A DNA stretch of 55,814 nt from Silvanigrellales bacterium. GTDB lineage: Bacteria; Bdellovibrionota_B; Oligoflexia; Silvanigrellales; Silvanigrellaceae. Within the stretch, counting starts at the first letter, position 1. The number at the start of each line of letters is the position of its first letter. The translations under genes and the position numbers were made by a program. Below the pieces are notes generated by a model. That model was not told where the DNA came from. It worked only from the letters and a program-made list of their open reading frames with translations, and ran no database searches. The stretch lies in assembly GCA_020247005.1 (NCBI GenBank), contig JADCJN010000014.1, positions 1 through 55,814 on the forward strand. The letters run 5' to 3'. Positions 32,898 through 41,847 of this stretch are shown here, in pieces.

Positions 32898-34919
32898 ATG
32901 AATCTGGTCAAGGGGCGATTGCGTTTCCTTTGGGTCGGATGTGTCGTTGCCACACTTTTGGCAGTGAGCCTCGCTCTCCTCTCTCTCATTCCGACTTCGA
33001 AGCTTCACAGCTTTGGGGTCGACGTGGAAGTCGCGCAAGAAGTCTCGGGTCCGATTTCTCTTGAACAAGCGCTCTCTCTTCCGGACACCGCCTGGGTGAG
33101 TGCTCGTGGCCGTCAGCGATTAAAGTATGGGCACAGTGACGTCGGCCTCTGGGTCCGTTTCCAGGTGCCGAAAGGAATCCGTTCGCAACCTTTCCTGATT
33201 CTGTTCGACAACACTCACCTGCACGACATTCAATTCTTTGCCCCGAGGAAGGAAGGCGGCCATCGCACCGCGCGCTGGGGCGTCGCTCTCGCTCGGACAC
33301 AGTGGACGGAGCAGACTCCGAAGCCTCTGTTTACTGGCGACCCCGCACAGGATGCGGTCGAAAAAACCTTTTATTTGAGAATAAAGAGCCCTACGCCTTT
33401 CTCGGTTGACCCCCTCGTGATTCCGACATCCATTTGGCAGTTTTCGAGGCGATCTGGTGATGCTCTCGAAACCGGAGTGCTCGGCTCCATCTTGATGGCC
33501 GCGCTCCTTGCACTGACCTCCGCAATTGCTCGGCAGGAGAGAGAGCATTTTCTCCTGGGCGCCTACTGCCTCTTCTCGTTTCTGACGTTTTGGACTTTCT
33601 CAGGGCTCATTCACCTGACACCCATCGGCAACATCACGTATTTAGGACCTCGGTTGCCCTACGTGTGCGGCGGCTCCACGATGGTGCTTTTCCTGGTCCT
33701 TTGTCGCCGGACACTCGGCCTCAGTTTTCGCACCACTCCTGTCCTTCAAGGCATTTTTTGCGTCCTCGTCGCCGGGACTTCCGGCACAATCCTGCTCTCG
33801 TTACTGGAAGTGAATGCGTTCACAGAGAAAGTTTCCAATGCGTTCGGAGGTGTATCTTCGTTCTTCGGCCTCTTCGCTGGCATCGCCCTACTCAGCAAAG
33901 AGAAGAAGGCCTTCTTGTTCCTGGCCTCGCAGAGCGTCTTCGCTTTCGGTGTGATTGGGTTCGTCTTGGCGCTGCAGGGCATCATCCCGCCATCCCAAAT
34001 CGCGAAAAACTTGTTCGGGATGGGTTCGGCACTTTCGGTGTGCATCCTCACCTTCAGTCTAAGAGACGAACTTTTTCGCCTGAACGACAACCTCCTCAAG
34101 CGTTCTCGTGCTTTGGAAGCGGAAGTTGAGGCGCGCCTGCGCGTGCAGACGGAACTCGAACAGCGCACTTTGGAAATGGCCCAAATCTCATATCAAGCTT
34201 CGCTCGGAGAGCTCGCGGCGGGGATTTCACACGAGATTCGCAATCCTCTTGCGACCATCGCATTCAACGCACAGATGCTCGCCTCGCTCGTGGAAGAAGA
34301 AGCTCATTTGCCCGCTTCCACTCGCACAGAATTCCAGTCAAACATTGGCATCACCGTGAGAAATGTCGAGCGCATCACTCGCATCCTTGATGCGCTCAAG
34401 AAGCTCTCGTGGCGAGAGGGTTCGAAGAATGATTCCGTCGTCTCGCTCCGCGAAACCATTCAGGCAGTGAGTGAGTTGGCGCTGGAACGGTTGAAGTCGT
34501 TCGGGGTGGAACTCAGGCTCGAACTGCCACCCGGACGTCACATGGCAAAGGCCAGCGACACTGCCGTGGCGCAAATTCTCATAAACTTATTGAACAATGC
34601 GTGCGATGCCATCGCTCCGCTCGAAGAACGCTGGGTACAAGTCCGTCTGGAATCGACGGCAACCGACGTGAAAATATACGTGACAGACTCGGGTCATGGA
34701 ATTCCCGATGCCCTGGCAGATAAAGTGATGCGACCCTTTTTCACGACCAAAGAGGCGGGGAAGGGAACAGGCCTTGGTTTGAGTCTTTCGAGGCGATTCG
34801 CCGAGGCCCATGGGGGGTCTCTTGTTCTTCTGAGGCCGTGCGAGAGAACCTGTTTTGTCTTGACGCTTCCTTCCAGCGAAGCGGCTTACTCGCAAAGTGC
34901 AACACCACGTGTGGCCTGA
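32898..34919 (+). CDS. 7TMR-DISM sensor histidine kinase
   Basis: The 673-residue product has a membrane helix near residues 10-30, a periplasmic DISM-type extracellular domain of about 130 residues (GLWVRFQVPKG, IQFFAPRK), then seven membrane helices (about 195-400). After a coiled coil come HisKA with His445 in GISHEIRNPLATI, and a HATPase domain with N-box NLLNNACDAI, DSGHGIPD and GTGLGLSLSRRFAEAHGG. It should autophosphorylate on His445 in response to a ligand seen by the periplasmic domain. There is no receiver domain in the protein. ATG 32898 follows GGGAG. It is divergent from the ThDP enzyme gene and 114 bases upstream of the KAS III-like gene. Confidence 0.88.
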   Translation: MNLVKGRLRFLWVGCVVATLLAVSLALLSLIPTSKLHSFGVDVEVAQEVSGPISLEQALSLPDTAWVSARGRQRLKYGHSDVGLWVRFQVPKGIRSQPFLILFDNTHLHDIQFFAPRKEGGHRTARWGVALARTQWTEQTPKPLFTGDPAQDAVEKTFYLRIKSPTPFSVDPLVIPTSIWQFSRRSGDALETGVLGSILMAALLALTSAIARQEREHFLLGAYCLFSFLTFWTFSGLIHLTPIGNITYLGPRLPYVCGGSTMVLFLVLCRRTLGLSFRTTPVLQGIFCVLVAGTSGTILLSLLEVNAFTEKVSNAFGGVSSFFGLFAGIALLSKEKKAFLFLASQSVFAFGVIGFVLALQGIIPPSQIAKNLFGMGSALSVCILTFSLRDELFRLNDNLLKRSRALEAEVEARLRVQTELEQRTLEMAQISYQASLGELAAGISHEIRNPLATIAFNAQMLASLVEEEAHLPASTRTEFQSNIGITVRNVERITRILDALKKLSWREGSKNDSVVSLRETIQAVSELALERLKSFGVELRLELPPGRHMAKASDTAVAQILINLLNNACDAIAPLEERWVQVRLESTATDVKIYVTDSGHGIPDALADKVMRPFFTTKEAGKGTGLGLSLSRRFAEAHGGSLVLLRPCERTCFVLTLPSSEAAYSQSATPRVA

Positions 34920-35033
34920 CGCGAAGCACACGCTCCTTTAATTCGTGCACTCTTTGAGTATGATGTCGGAGCAGGCCGAACCAAGTTCGGCAGAGAGGCG
35001 TGAAATCGGTTCATCTTGAGGGGAGCGTCGAAA

Positions 35034-35990
35034 ATGGATTTGCAAGGTATACGCATCGTCTCGACTGGTCTTTATCTTCCCCGGCACCCGAAGAGCGCCT
35101 TGCGCGCCGCGACAGGCAAAAGCATCGAAAAAGAGTGGGGCGAACTTTTCGACAGGGAGGGTGGTGGCTTCGTGGCTAGGGGCGAGTCCGCGGTTGACAT
35201 GGGTGCCGCGGCCGGCCGCGAGGCGCTGACCAAGGCGGGAGTCGATCCCCGCGCAGTCGGGATGATCCTAGCGCAAACTGGGTTCAGCGATTTCGACTTG
35301 CCACGCGATTCGTGCGCCATTGCGAAGGCGCTCGGCGCCGTCAATGCGTCCGCATATTTCGTCGATACCGCGTGCGCGAGTTTCCTCTCAATGTGCAACC
35401 TTGCCGCGGGACTCATCCGAAGCGGCCAAACGGCTTCCGTTCTCGTGGTCAACGTCGCGCATTGGGCGAGCCGCGCGTTGCCCGAAAGTGAGGATATCGG
35501 CCCCATGGGCGACGGCGCGGCCGCGGTTCTCTTTGAGTCTTCGAAAGAAAACACTTTTCTTGGCCACGTAGAGACAAGGTCCGACGAGCACATCTCAGCG
35601 TTGTACGCGAGATCTGCGTTCGCCACCGACAAGCGCGAATACATGGTGGCCGCGCCCACACCCGGATTTCGCGAGTATCTTTATGAAGACGTGCCCCTTC
35701 TCCTGGCTGCGCTCCTCGACAAAGCACGTCTTCGCCCAGCCGAAGTCGACTGGTTCCTTCCCGCTCAGCCGACCGGCGGGATCATGCACAAGTGGTCGAA
35801 GGACGCCGGCTTCTCTGAAGCTTCGCTTTTGCACACGTTTCCGGTTTACGGGAACCTCTCGGCCACCACCGTACCTGCAAATCTTCATCACTTTACTGTC
35901 ATCGAACCCCGGATCCGCCGAGGCGACAAAATTGTCTTCTTCTCCACGGGCGCGGGTTTCCACTTGAAGGCGAGTGCGTGGGTCTATTGA
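35034..35990 (+). CDS. Beta-ketoacyl-ACP synthase III-like enzyme with altered catalytic triad
   Basis: The 318-residue product has the thiolase fold of FabH-type enzymes. The nucleophile Cys114 is in FVDTACASFLSM and Asn274 is in YGNLSATTVP. FabH enzymes have His in the motif PHQAN; here the aligned segment reads LPAQPTGG, so the position of that His is Ala244, while a His252 lies eight residues on. Such a change argues against ordinary decarboxylating condensation with malonyl-ACP and for acyl transfer or another Claisen-type reaction. ATG 35034 follows GGGGAG at eight bases. No fatty-acid synthesis gene is nearby; the neighbours are a histidine kinase and a ThDP enzyme. Confidence 0.8.
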   Translation: MDLQGIRIVSTGLYLPRHPKSALRAATGKSIEKEWGELFDREGGGFVARGESAVDMGAAAGREALTKAGVDPRAVGMILAQTGFSDFDLPRDSCAIAKALGAVNASAYFVDTACASFLSMCNLAAGLIRSGQTASVLVVNVAHWASRALPESEDIGPMGDGAAAVLFESSKENTFLGHVETRSDEHISALYARSAFATDKREYMVAAPTPGFREYLYEDVPLLLAALLDKARLRPAEVDWFLPAQPTGGIMHKWSKDAGFSEASLLHTFPVYGNLSATTVPANLHHFTVIEPRIRRGDKIVFFSTGAGFHLKASAWVY

Positions 35991-36038
35991 GGAATCATTG
36001 CAAGCCTTCCCGTGGGATGGCAGTTGTGTTCCTGTTTT

Positions 36039-36797
36039 TCAGCGGGTCTTGCGTGGTCCAAAAAGCGCGGTGCCAATGCGCACCAGAGTGGAGCCTGCGG
36101 CAATGGCTTCTGCGAGGTCACTGCTCATGCCCAGGGACAACTGGGGCGCTGAGTTTGTGGCGTTGGGATGGTGCGCGTTCCAAAGCCTGTGAGCTTTCTT
36201 CACAAACGTGGCATAGAGCTCAGAAAGCCTTACCGGAGAGGCGTCGGCGGGGCCCATTCCCATGAACCCCACCCATTCGAATGGGAAGTCCGCGTGTCCA
36301 CTTCGCCTGCCAAGACGTTTACAAAGCGAAGCTGCCACAGTGTCGTTCGCACCGTGTTTGTTTTCGTCGGCAGGGTCGACTTCCAGCTGCACGAAAATTT
36401 TCACGCGCTGTTTTGCGAGGGGGGCGTTTTTTTCAAGAGCGTCGAGCAACGACTCCCTGTCGAGCGAGTGCAACACAGAAAGAGAAGGCAGCAGGGCCTT
36501 CACCTTGTTGGTTTGAAGATGGCCTATAAAGTGCCAGCGGACGTCGGTGCTCCAAGGTGCCCCTTCGCTTTTGGCGATGCATTCCTGCGCGTAGTTTTCG
36601 CCAAAATCACGCAGACCCAGAGAGTACATTTTTGAAAGGGCCTCGAGCGGATGACCCTTCGATACGGCAAGCAAGGTGACATCAGAGGGTGCGCGTCCAT
36701 GGAGGGCGGCGGCATGGGCAATGTCGGCAAGGACGCTCAGAAGACGTTCCTTTGCCGAGGAAGCGCATGCAGGCGAGGGGAGCTTGGCCGACATCAT
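36039..36797 (-). CDS. YggS/PROSC-family PLP-binding homeostasis protein
   Basis: The 252-residue product is the single-domain alanine-racemase-like TIM barrel that binds pyridoxal phosphate and buffers its level. The PLP lysine is in LAVSKGHP, followed by GENYAQECIAK, WHFIGHLQTNK, LSLGMSSDLAEAIAAGSTLVRIGTALFG, which are the standard family motifs. Length is close to the usual 230-240. The first ATG shares one base with the stop of the upstream maf gene (TAATG), so the pair is coupled, and AAGGGA lies eight bases before. No amino-acid specificity is implied. Confidence 0.92.
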   Translation of the reverse strand: MMSAKLPSPACASSAKERLLSVLADIAHAAALHGRAPSDVTLLAVSKGHPLEALSKMYSLGLRDFGENYAQECIAKSEGAPWSTDVRWHFIGHLQTNKVKALLPSLSVLHSLDRESLLDALEKNAPLAKQRVKIFVQLEVDPADENKHGANDTVAASLCKRLGRRSGHADFPFEWVGFMGMGPADASPVRLSELYATFVKKAHRLWNAHHPNATNSAPQLSLGMSSDLAEAIAAGSTLVRIGTALFGPRKTR

Positions 36798-37408
36798 TAT
36801 TGGGTCCCTTTTCGGGGGGCAAGAAGGCGTTCAAGGTGAACCACGACTTCACACAAGGGGAGGCCGACCACGTTCGTATAACTTCCCTGAAGAGAACGGA
36901 CGAAGCCTGCCGCACGGCCCTGGATGCCATAGGAGCCCGCCTTGTCGAAAGGCTCGCCTGTGGCGATATAAGCTTCAATGTCGGCTTCCGACAGTGCGCG
37001 AAACAACACCTGAGTGGAAACGACCTCAGTTGCGTATTCGTGCCCGTCGTCACCCGACAACAAGCAAATGCCCGTGAGCACGCGGTGCGTGCGACCCGAA
37101 AGCGAGCCAAGCATGGCGCGAGCGTGCTTCGCATCGGCTGGTTTCTCGAGGATGCGCCCTTCGGGTGACACGACAATGGTGTCGGCTGCAACCACCACGG
37201 CCCCCGTGCATTCGGACGCCCTTTTGCGAAAAACGTCGTGGGCTTTTTCACGTGCGTTGCGAGCGCAGTAGGACTCGGGTGCTTCTCCTGGTGCGGGAAT
37301 TTCGGCAACCGTCGACGCGATGACTTCGCAGGCATGGCCTGCCTGGGCAAGAAGTTCCCGTCGGCGCGGCGACGCACTTGCGAGAACAATACGGTGGGGC
37401 ATGGGCAT
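36797..37408 (-). CDS. maf: Maf-family nucleotide pyrophosphatase
   Basis: The 203-residue product has the Maf signature LASASPRRRELLAQAG at the start, then VVAADTIVV and the SGRTHRVLTGICL loop, with GEPFDKAGSYGIQG near the end. Maf proteins hydrolyse non-canonical or modified NTPs such as dTTP, UTP or m7GTP and act in the cytoplasm. The start at ATG 37408 follows GGAG at nine bases; ATG 37402 lies two codons further. The upstream frame is open but has no coding support. Coupled to the yggS-like gene downstream and divergent from the cheA gene. Confidence 0.9.
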   Translation of the reverse strand: MPMPHRIVLASASPRRRELLAQAGHACEVIASTVAEIPAPGEAPESYCARNAREKAHDVFRKRASECTGAVVVAADTIVVSPEGRILEKPADAKHARAMLGSLSGRTHRVLTGICLLSGDDGHEYATEVVSTQVLFRALSEADIEAYIATGEPFDKAGSYGIQGRAAGFVRSLQGSYTNVVGLPLCEVVVHLERLLAPRKGTQ

Positions 37409-37584
37409 GGGGCTGTTCTCCAGGCGTTTCCCGCAAGAAGACGACGGGGTGCCAAAATTCAATCGATGGTGGCTGGCTTTATCATAACGGATGCGTGGAC
37501 CCCAACCCTACGATGGTGGACGGAAGTCTTGCAAACGTTCGATTGAAGGCTTCCCTCGTAGAATGGAAGAGAAGGGAGCGTCGA

Positions 37585-40500
37585 ATGCTCGGAGAGATGT
37601 CGGACGAGATGCTCGCGGAGCTTCGGGGTGAAGCCATCGACCTCGTCGAAAACCTCGCGAGTCTCTGTGCCGGGCTCCATGTGACCTTGCAGCACCAGGC
37701 CGACGTGGCCTCGGAAAGCGTGGGCGAACTCTTTCGTCTTCTGCATACGCTCAAGGGACTTTCACAAATGGGCGGGCTCACGCGTCTTGTGAGCGCGCTT
37801 CACCAGGTGGAAGACTTCGTTGCTGCCGTGCGAGACGGGTTGCAGTCCTTCGGACGCGACGATCTTGATCTTTTGAACGACCTGCAAGACGCGCTCGAAA
37901 AAATTTTCCACGCTTTGCCAACCAGCGCGGAATCGTCTCTTATGGTGGTGGTGGAGCGTGTGGGCGCTTGTTATTTCGCGCGGGCCAAAGGGGAACGCCT
38001 GCCCGACGAAGAGCCCTTGCCTGATGCGGGCCAACTCCTTTCTGAGAGTCAAAGCGCAGGTCAGAATGAAGTTCAGACCGCAGACCTCTCAGGAACACAG
38101 ACAGAACTTGAGTCAGAACTTCAGGCAGACCTTCAGCCAGAGAGGCCGTCTGACTCCAGCCCCAACCTGACCTCTCAAATGGCTTCTCCCGTGGCCGCCG
38201 ATGGGCCACGGGCAACCGTGTCGTCGGATGTTGAGTCCTTTTCAGCCGAAGTCCAAGAGGCCTCAGAGCGTATGGAAGCGGAGGCCGCAAGTCGCCGCGA
38301 AGCGTCGGCAGCCGCACAGGCTGAAGAAGCTGATGCCTTCGAAGCGACAGCGGAAGAGCGCGAAGCGGTCGAAAAATTTCGACTTCGCGACGAAACTCTT
38401 TTCGCAAGCGTGTTTTCTCCGGGCACCCATTCCAACACCACGGCTCTTTGGGAGTCGGAGTCGGTGGAAAACCTGCGCCGTGTGGCAGACATTCTCTGCC
38501 TCCGAGTGTGCGAGGCGGGCAGCCTTGTCGTTTTCGCGGCCGAGCTCGACGCCGCCCTCCTGGAGTCGATTGCGGGCCAGCCTGTCATCGAGCTTCCCAA
38601 AGACGCCGAACCCTGCGGAGCTTTGCCAGAGCCCTGGTGTGCGTTCTATTTCGGTGTTTCCTTGGAAACGGAGGGCGCGCCCGCAGTGCCCGCCCCCGAA
38701 GTGCCCTTGGTCGAGATTTCCTCGTCCGCAGAAGCCGTTCCCGTGGCGCCTCTCGCACCGCAGCCCAAGGCGCACGTTGCCATGGCCTTCGAAGACTTCG
38801 ATGGCCCGAACCTCGGCGGATCGGGAAACAAAGACGCCATTCCCGACCTCGATCCGGAAATGCTCCAAGACTTCCTTTCCAACGTTGACGAGCTTCTTGA
38901 AAGTCTTGCGCAGTCTATGCTCGCGCTTGAAGCTGATGCGGGCGACAAAAATGCCATCGATCTCATTTTCCGATCTGCCCACACCATTAAGGGCACATCT
39001 GGAATGTTCGGGCTGCGAGCCATAGAACGCCTTTGCCACGTTATGGAAAATTTGTTCGACCGCATCCGCAAAGGTGATGTCGTCGTTTCCACTCCACTCA
39101 TCGATGCTCTTTTCCAAGGACTCGATAGTGTGAAGGCGATGTTTGAGTCACTCAAGGAAGGAAAGACCGCAGAGCTCCCCATCAACGAGCCTTTGGCGAA
39201 GTTGAAGGCTGCCGAAGCGGGCGTTGCTTTCGAAGCGCCGGGAGTGGTGGCCCAGGGCACGGTCATGGCTGCCAGTCAGGCAGCGCCTGCTCCATTGCCC
39301 ACTTTGGCGACGCCACCCGTTAAAATGTCTGCTTCTCAAGTGCCGACCGCCGCGGCACCTGTTCCAACGGCGTCCCCTGCAGCCGCTCCTCCTGCGTCAC
39401 TTTCGGCGACATCTGTGTCCGCCGCACCAAAATCGAAAGACGACAAGGCGACCCCTCCGGCGGCCAAGGCGGAGGGGGTCGGCACCATTCGTGTCGACCT
39501 GAAACGTCTCGACAGTCTGGTGAACCTCGTGGGCGAACTCGTCATCGACCGCTCGCGCTTCGCCAGAATAGAAGAAGAGCTGCGCGCGCACGACCCCGGT
39601 TCCGAGCTTTGCAACCTCATGAGCGAGAGCGTTCTGCTCTTTTCGCGACACATGAACGAAGTGCAGAGCATCATCATGAAGGTGCGCATGGTGCCGGTGG
39701 GCAACGCCTTCTATAAGTTCACGCGTGTGGTTCGCGACCTCTCGAAGCAGGTGGACAAGGAAATCGACCTGGTGATTGAAGGGGGAGAAACCGAACTCGA
39801 CAAAACTCTTGTAGAAGAAATTGGCGATCCGTTGGTGCACCTCATTCGCAACAGTGTCGACCACGGCGTCGAAGCTCCAGATGCGCGTGAGGCAGCTGGC
39901 AAACCTCGAAAAGGAACCATTCGCCTCAAAGCCGCCCAAGACGGTAACATGATAGTCATTACGGTTCGCGACGATGGCAAGGGACTGCAAACGGAACGCA
40001 TTAGGAATAAGGCCATTGCAGTAGGCCTTATTAAAGAAACAGATCAGCTTTCAGACAAAGAAATTTTCAATCTCATTTTCGAAGCTGGATTTTCCACGGC
40101 CGACCAGGTTACGAACATTTCAGGGCGTGGCGTCGGTATGGACGTCGTCAAGAAGAATATCGTGAAGCTGAAAGGTGTCATCGAGCTCGATTCCCAGCTT
40201 GGTAAGGGAACGTGTACGACTATTAAATTGCCCCTCACACTCGCCATCATTCCGAGTCTCATGATTGGGGTGAAGGGTGAAAGCTATGCTATTCCCCTTG
40301 TGAACGTCATCGAAACCATTCGCTTGGACCCGGCGGAAGTACAGCATGTTGGTGCGAGCGCCTTCGTGAAGCTCCGCGAGCAGGTGATTCCTCTGATGCC
40401 TTTAACCGATGCCTTTGAGATGCAAGACATGGATGATCGCTTTTGGTACCGATCTGGCGAAAATGTGGAAGGCGTGACGTCGCGCGCCACTTTGCGGGCC

Positions 40501-40866
40501 AACCAAACGCGCGGGCGAGGCAACCGCAGCCGCATGATTTTTGTGGTTGTTGGGGTTGGCGAAAAACGAGTGGGTGTAGTGGTCGACGAACTTCTGGGTC
40601 AACAGGAAATTGTCATCAAATCGCTTGGCCGCCTCATGGGGCGCCAGAGAGGTGTGGCGGGGGGCTGCGTGCTCGGAAATGGGCGGGTTGCTCTGGTGCT
40701 CGACGCGGGTGAGATGATCGAAGACGCCACTTTCCGCAAGCCATTGCCATCTCCCGGCTTCGCGCATGCGTCTTTGGCCACTGCGAATGTGACTGCGGCC
40801 GCAGCTTCGAAGTCGTCTACGGGTGTGAGTTCACCCACTGCAGGAGGACTGGGCCGTGTTTCGTAA
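37585..40866 (+). CDS. cheA: Chemotaxis-type histidine kinase CheA with two Hpt domains
   Basis: The 1093-residue product has an Hpt domain at residues 1-105 with phospho-acceptor His54 (LLHTLKGLSQMGG), then a low-complexity Gln/Glu/Ala-rich linker with weak internal repeats, a second Hpt domain at about 415-520 with His466 (SAHTIKGTSGMFG), an Ala/Pro linker, a P3 dimer helix pair (DSLVNLVGELVIDRSRF), a P4 ATPase (about 740-890: HLIRNSVDHGVE, DDGKGL, GRGVGMDVV) and a CheW-like P5 (about 895-1090) with an inserted loop. A canonical P2 receiver-binding domain is not evident. ATG 37585 follows GGGAG at six bases. Receptors and CheY genes are absent from the neighbourhood. The next gene is CheW. 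Confidence 0.9.
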   Translation: MLGEMSDEMLAELRGEAIDLVENLASLCAGLHVTLQHQADVASESVGELFRLLHTLKGLSQMGGLTRLVSALHQVEDFVAAVRDGLQSFGRDDLDLLNDLQDALEKIFHALPTSAESSLMVVVERVGACYFARAKGERLPDEEPLPDAGQLLSESQSAGQNEVQTADLSGTQTELESELQADLQPERPSDSSPNLTSQMASPVAADGPRATVSSDVESFSAEVQEASERMEAEAASRREASAAAQAEEADAFEATAEEREAVEKFRLRDETLFASVFSPGTHSNTTALWESESVENLRRVADILCLRVCEAGSLVVFAAELDAALLESIAGQPVIELPKDAEPCGALPEPWCAFYFGVSLETEGAPAVPAPEVPLVEISSSAEAVPVAPLAPQPKAHVAMAFEDFDGPNLGGSGNKDAIPDLDPEMLQDFLSNVDELLESLAQSMLALEADAGDKNAIDLIFRSAHTIKGTSGMFGLRAIERLCHVMENLFDRIRKGDVVVSTPLIDALFQGLDSVKAMFESLKEGKTAELPINEPLAKLKAAEAGVAFEAPGVVAQGTVMAASQAAPAPLPTLATPPVKMSASQVPTAAAPVPTASPAAAPPASLSATSVSAAPKSKDDKATPPAAKAEGVGTIRVDLKRLDSLVNLVGELVIDRSRFARIEEELRAHDPGSELCNLMSESVLLFSRHMNEVQSIIMKVRMVPVGNAFYKFTRVVRDLSKQVDKEIDLVIEGGETELDKTLVEEIGDPLVHLIRNSVDHGVEAPDAREAAGKPRKGTIRLKAAQDGNMIVITVRDDGKGLQTERIRNKAIAVGLIKETDQLSDKEIFNLIFEAGFSTADQVTNISGRGVGMDVVKKNIVKLKGVIELDSQLGKGTCTTIKLPLTLAIIPSLMIGVKGESYAIPLVNVIETIRLDPAEVQHVGASAFVKLREQVIPLMPLTDAFEMQDMDDRFWYRSGENVEGVTSRATLRANQTRGRGNRSRMIFVVVGVGEKRVGVVVDELLGQQEIVIKSLGRLMGRQRGVAGGCVLGNGRVALVLDAGEMIEDATFRKPLPSPGFAHASLATANVTAAAASKSSTGVSSPTAGGLGRVS

Positions 40867-41419
40867 TGTGACGCTTTCTCTCCAGACACCCGAAAGTGCT
40901 TGGTCGGCCATGGAATCGACCCTCGCCAACGGCGCGCGCGACTTGATGGAAACGGGTGCGATTGCCGATGCGGGCATCCAACACATCGGCTTGCGTCTTG
41001 CGCACGAGGAATTTCTTTTGGCCGTCGTGCACGTGAGAGAAATCATCATGTTGCCAACGGTCACGTATGTGCCACGCGCGCCTGCTGCTGTTGAAGGCAT
41101 TCTTGCGTTGCGGGGCGAAATCATGCCTGTTTTGAACCTCCGACGGCTCTGGCGTTTAGAGCGCGGACAACCGACCTCCCACACGAGGGTCATCATTCTT
41201 CAGCATGAGGACGCCGGCTTCGGCATCATTGTCGACGAAATCACCGACTTTGTTTCGCTGGAGTCATCTTTGATTGAAGCCGTGCCCGCGAGTTATTTCG
41301 CGCGCGAATTCGCGGTCCTCGAGGGGGTTGCGAAAGTCGGGGAAAAGGTGCGTGGGGTTCTTGGATTCGAGCGACTCCTCACACTGCTGCCATCCAGCGC
41401 GGACGAGGAGGCCTCCTGA
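40856..41419 (+). CDS. cheW: CheW-like coupling protein
   Basis: The 187-residue product is a CheW domain: LRLAHEEFLLAVVHVREIIM, VEGILALRGEIMPVLNLRRLW and FGIIVDEITDFVSL are the three typical stretches. CheW links chemoreceptors to the CheA kinase. It carries an N-terminal extension of about 40 residues not usual in CheW. The GTG start follows GGAGG at eight bases and lies inside the last codons of cheA (overlap of 11 bases), so translation is coupled. Its stop overlaps the next gene (TGATG). Confidence 0.88.
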   Translation: MFRNVTLSLQTPESAWSAMESTLANGARDLMETGAIADAGIQHIGLRLAHEEFLLAVVHVREIIMLPTVTYVPRAPAAVEGILALRGEIMPVLNLRRLWRLERGQPTSHTRVIILQHEDAGFGIIVDEITDFVSLESSLIEAVPASYFAREFAVLEGVAKVGEKVRGVLGFERLLTLLPSSADEEAS

Positions 41420-41832
41420 TGCCGATTTTTGGGCGCCTATGGCCCCGGGGCCTGGCCCCTGTCCGAGAATGGCCTCTTCTGTTGCGACGTGGGCTTGCTT
41501 TGGGGGTGCTTGTCGCGCTCGTGGGTGGCGTGGTGTCGTGCCGAAAGGGAGAACGGGTCTTTGTGAATGCGAAAGTGTTCGCGCTCGACCCGGATCCGTA
41601 TTTGGGTGTCCTTGTTGCGGTGAAAGGTCGAGTCATAAGAGAAGGCCCTGCGCAGGCCTGGTTTGAAATGGAAGACGACACAGGAAAGCTTCTTGTGAGT
41701 TCCGAGCGCCTTTCTGCCCGCGCGGGCTGTCGGCAGGGGGCAGCGGTCGCGGTGGAAGGCGTCTTACGACGTGTCTCGGGCGCGGAGGGCCTTTATTTCT
41801 CGATGGAGAACTTGTTACACTGCCGTCCATAA
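41419..41832 (+). CDS. Small lipoprotein with OB-fold-like region
   Basis: The 137-residue product starts at ATG 41419, overlapping the cheW stop. Residues 17-40 are hydrophobic with a lipobox-like GVVSC (Cys41) followed by RKG, though the N-region is long and basic. Residues 48-135 have the beta pattern of an OB fold (GVLVAVKGRVIRE, AWFEMEDDTGKLLVS, AVAVEGVLRRV), as seen in exported OB proteins. I recognise no named family. Its place at the end of cheA-cheW is the only hint of role. Confidence 0.55.
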   Translation: MPIFGRLWPRGLAPVREWPLLLRRGLALGVLVALVGGVVSCRKGERVFVNAKVFALDPDPYLGVLVAVKGRVIREGPAQAWFEMEDDTGKLLVSSERLSARAGCRQGAAVAVEGVLRRVSGAEGLYFSMENLLHCRP

Positions 41833-41847
41833 CAGGATGGTTGCCTC

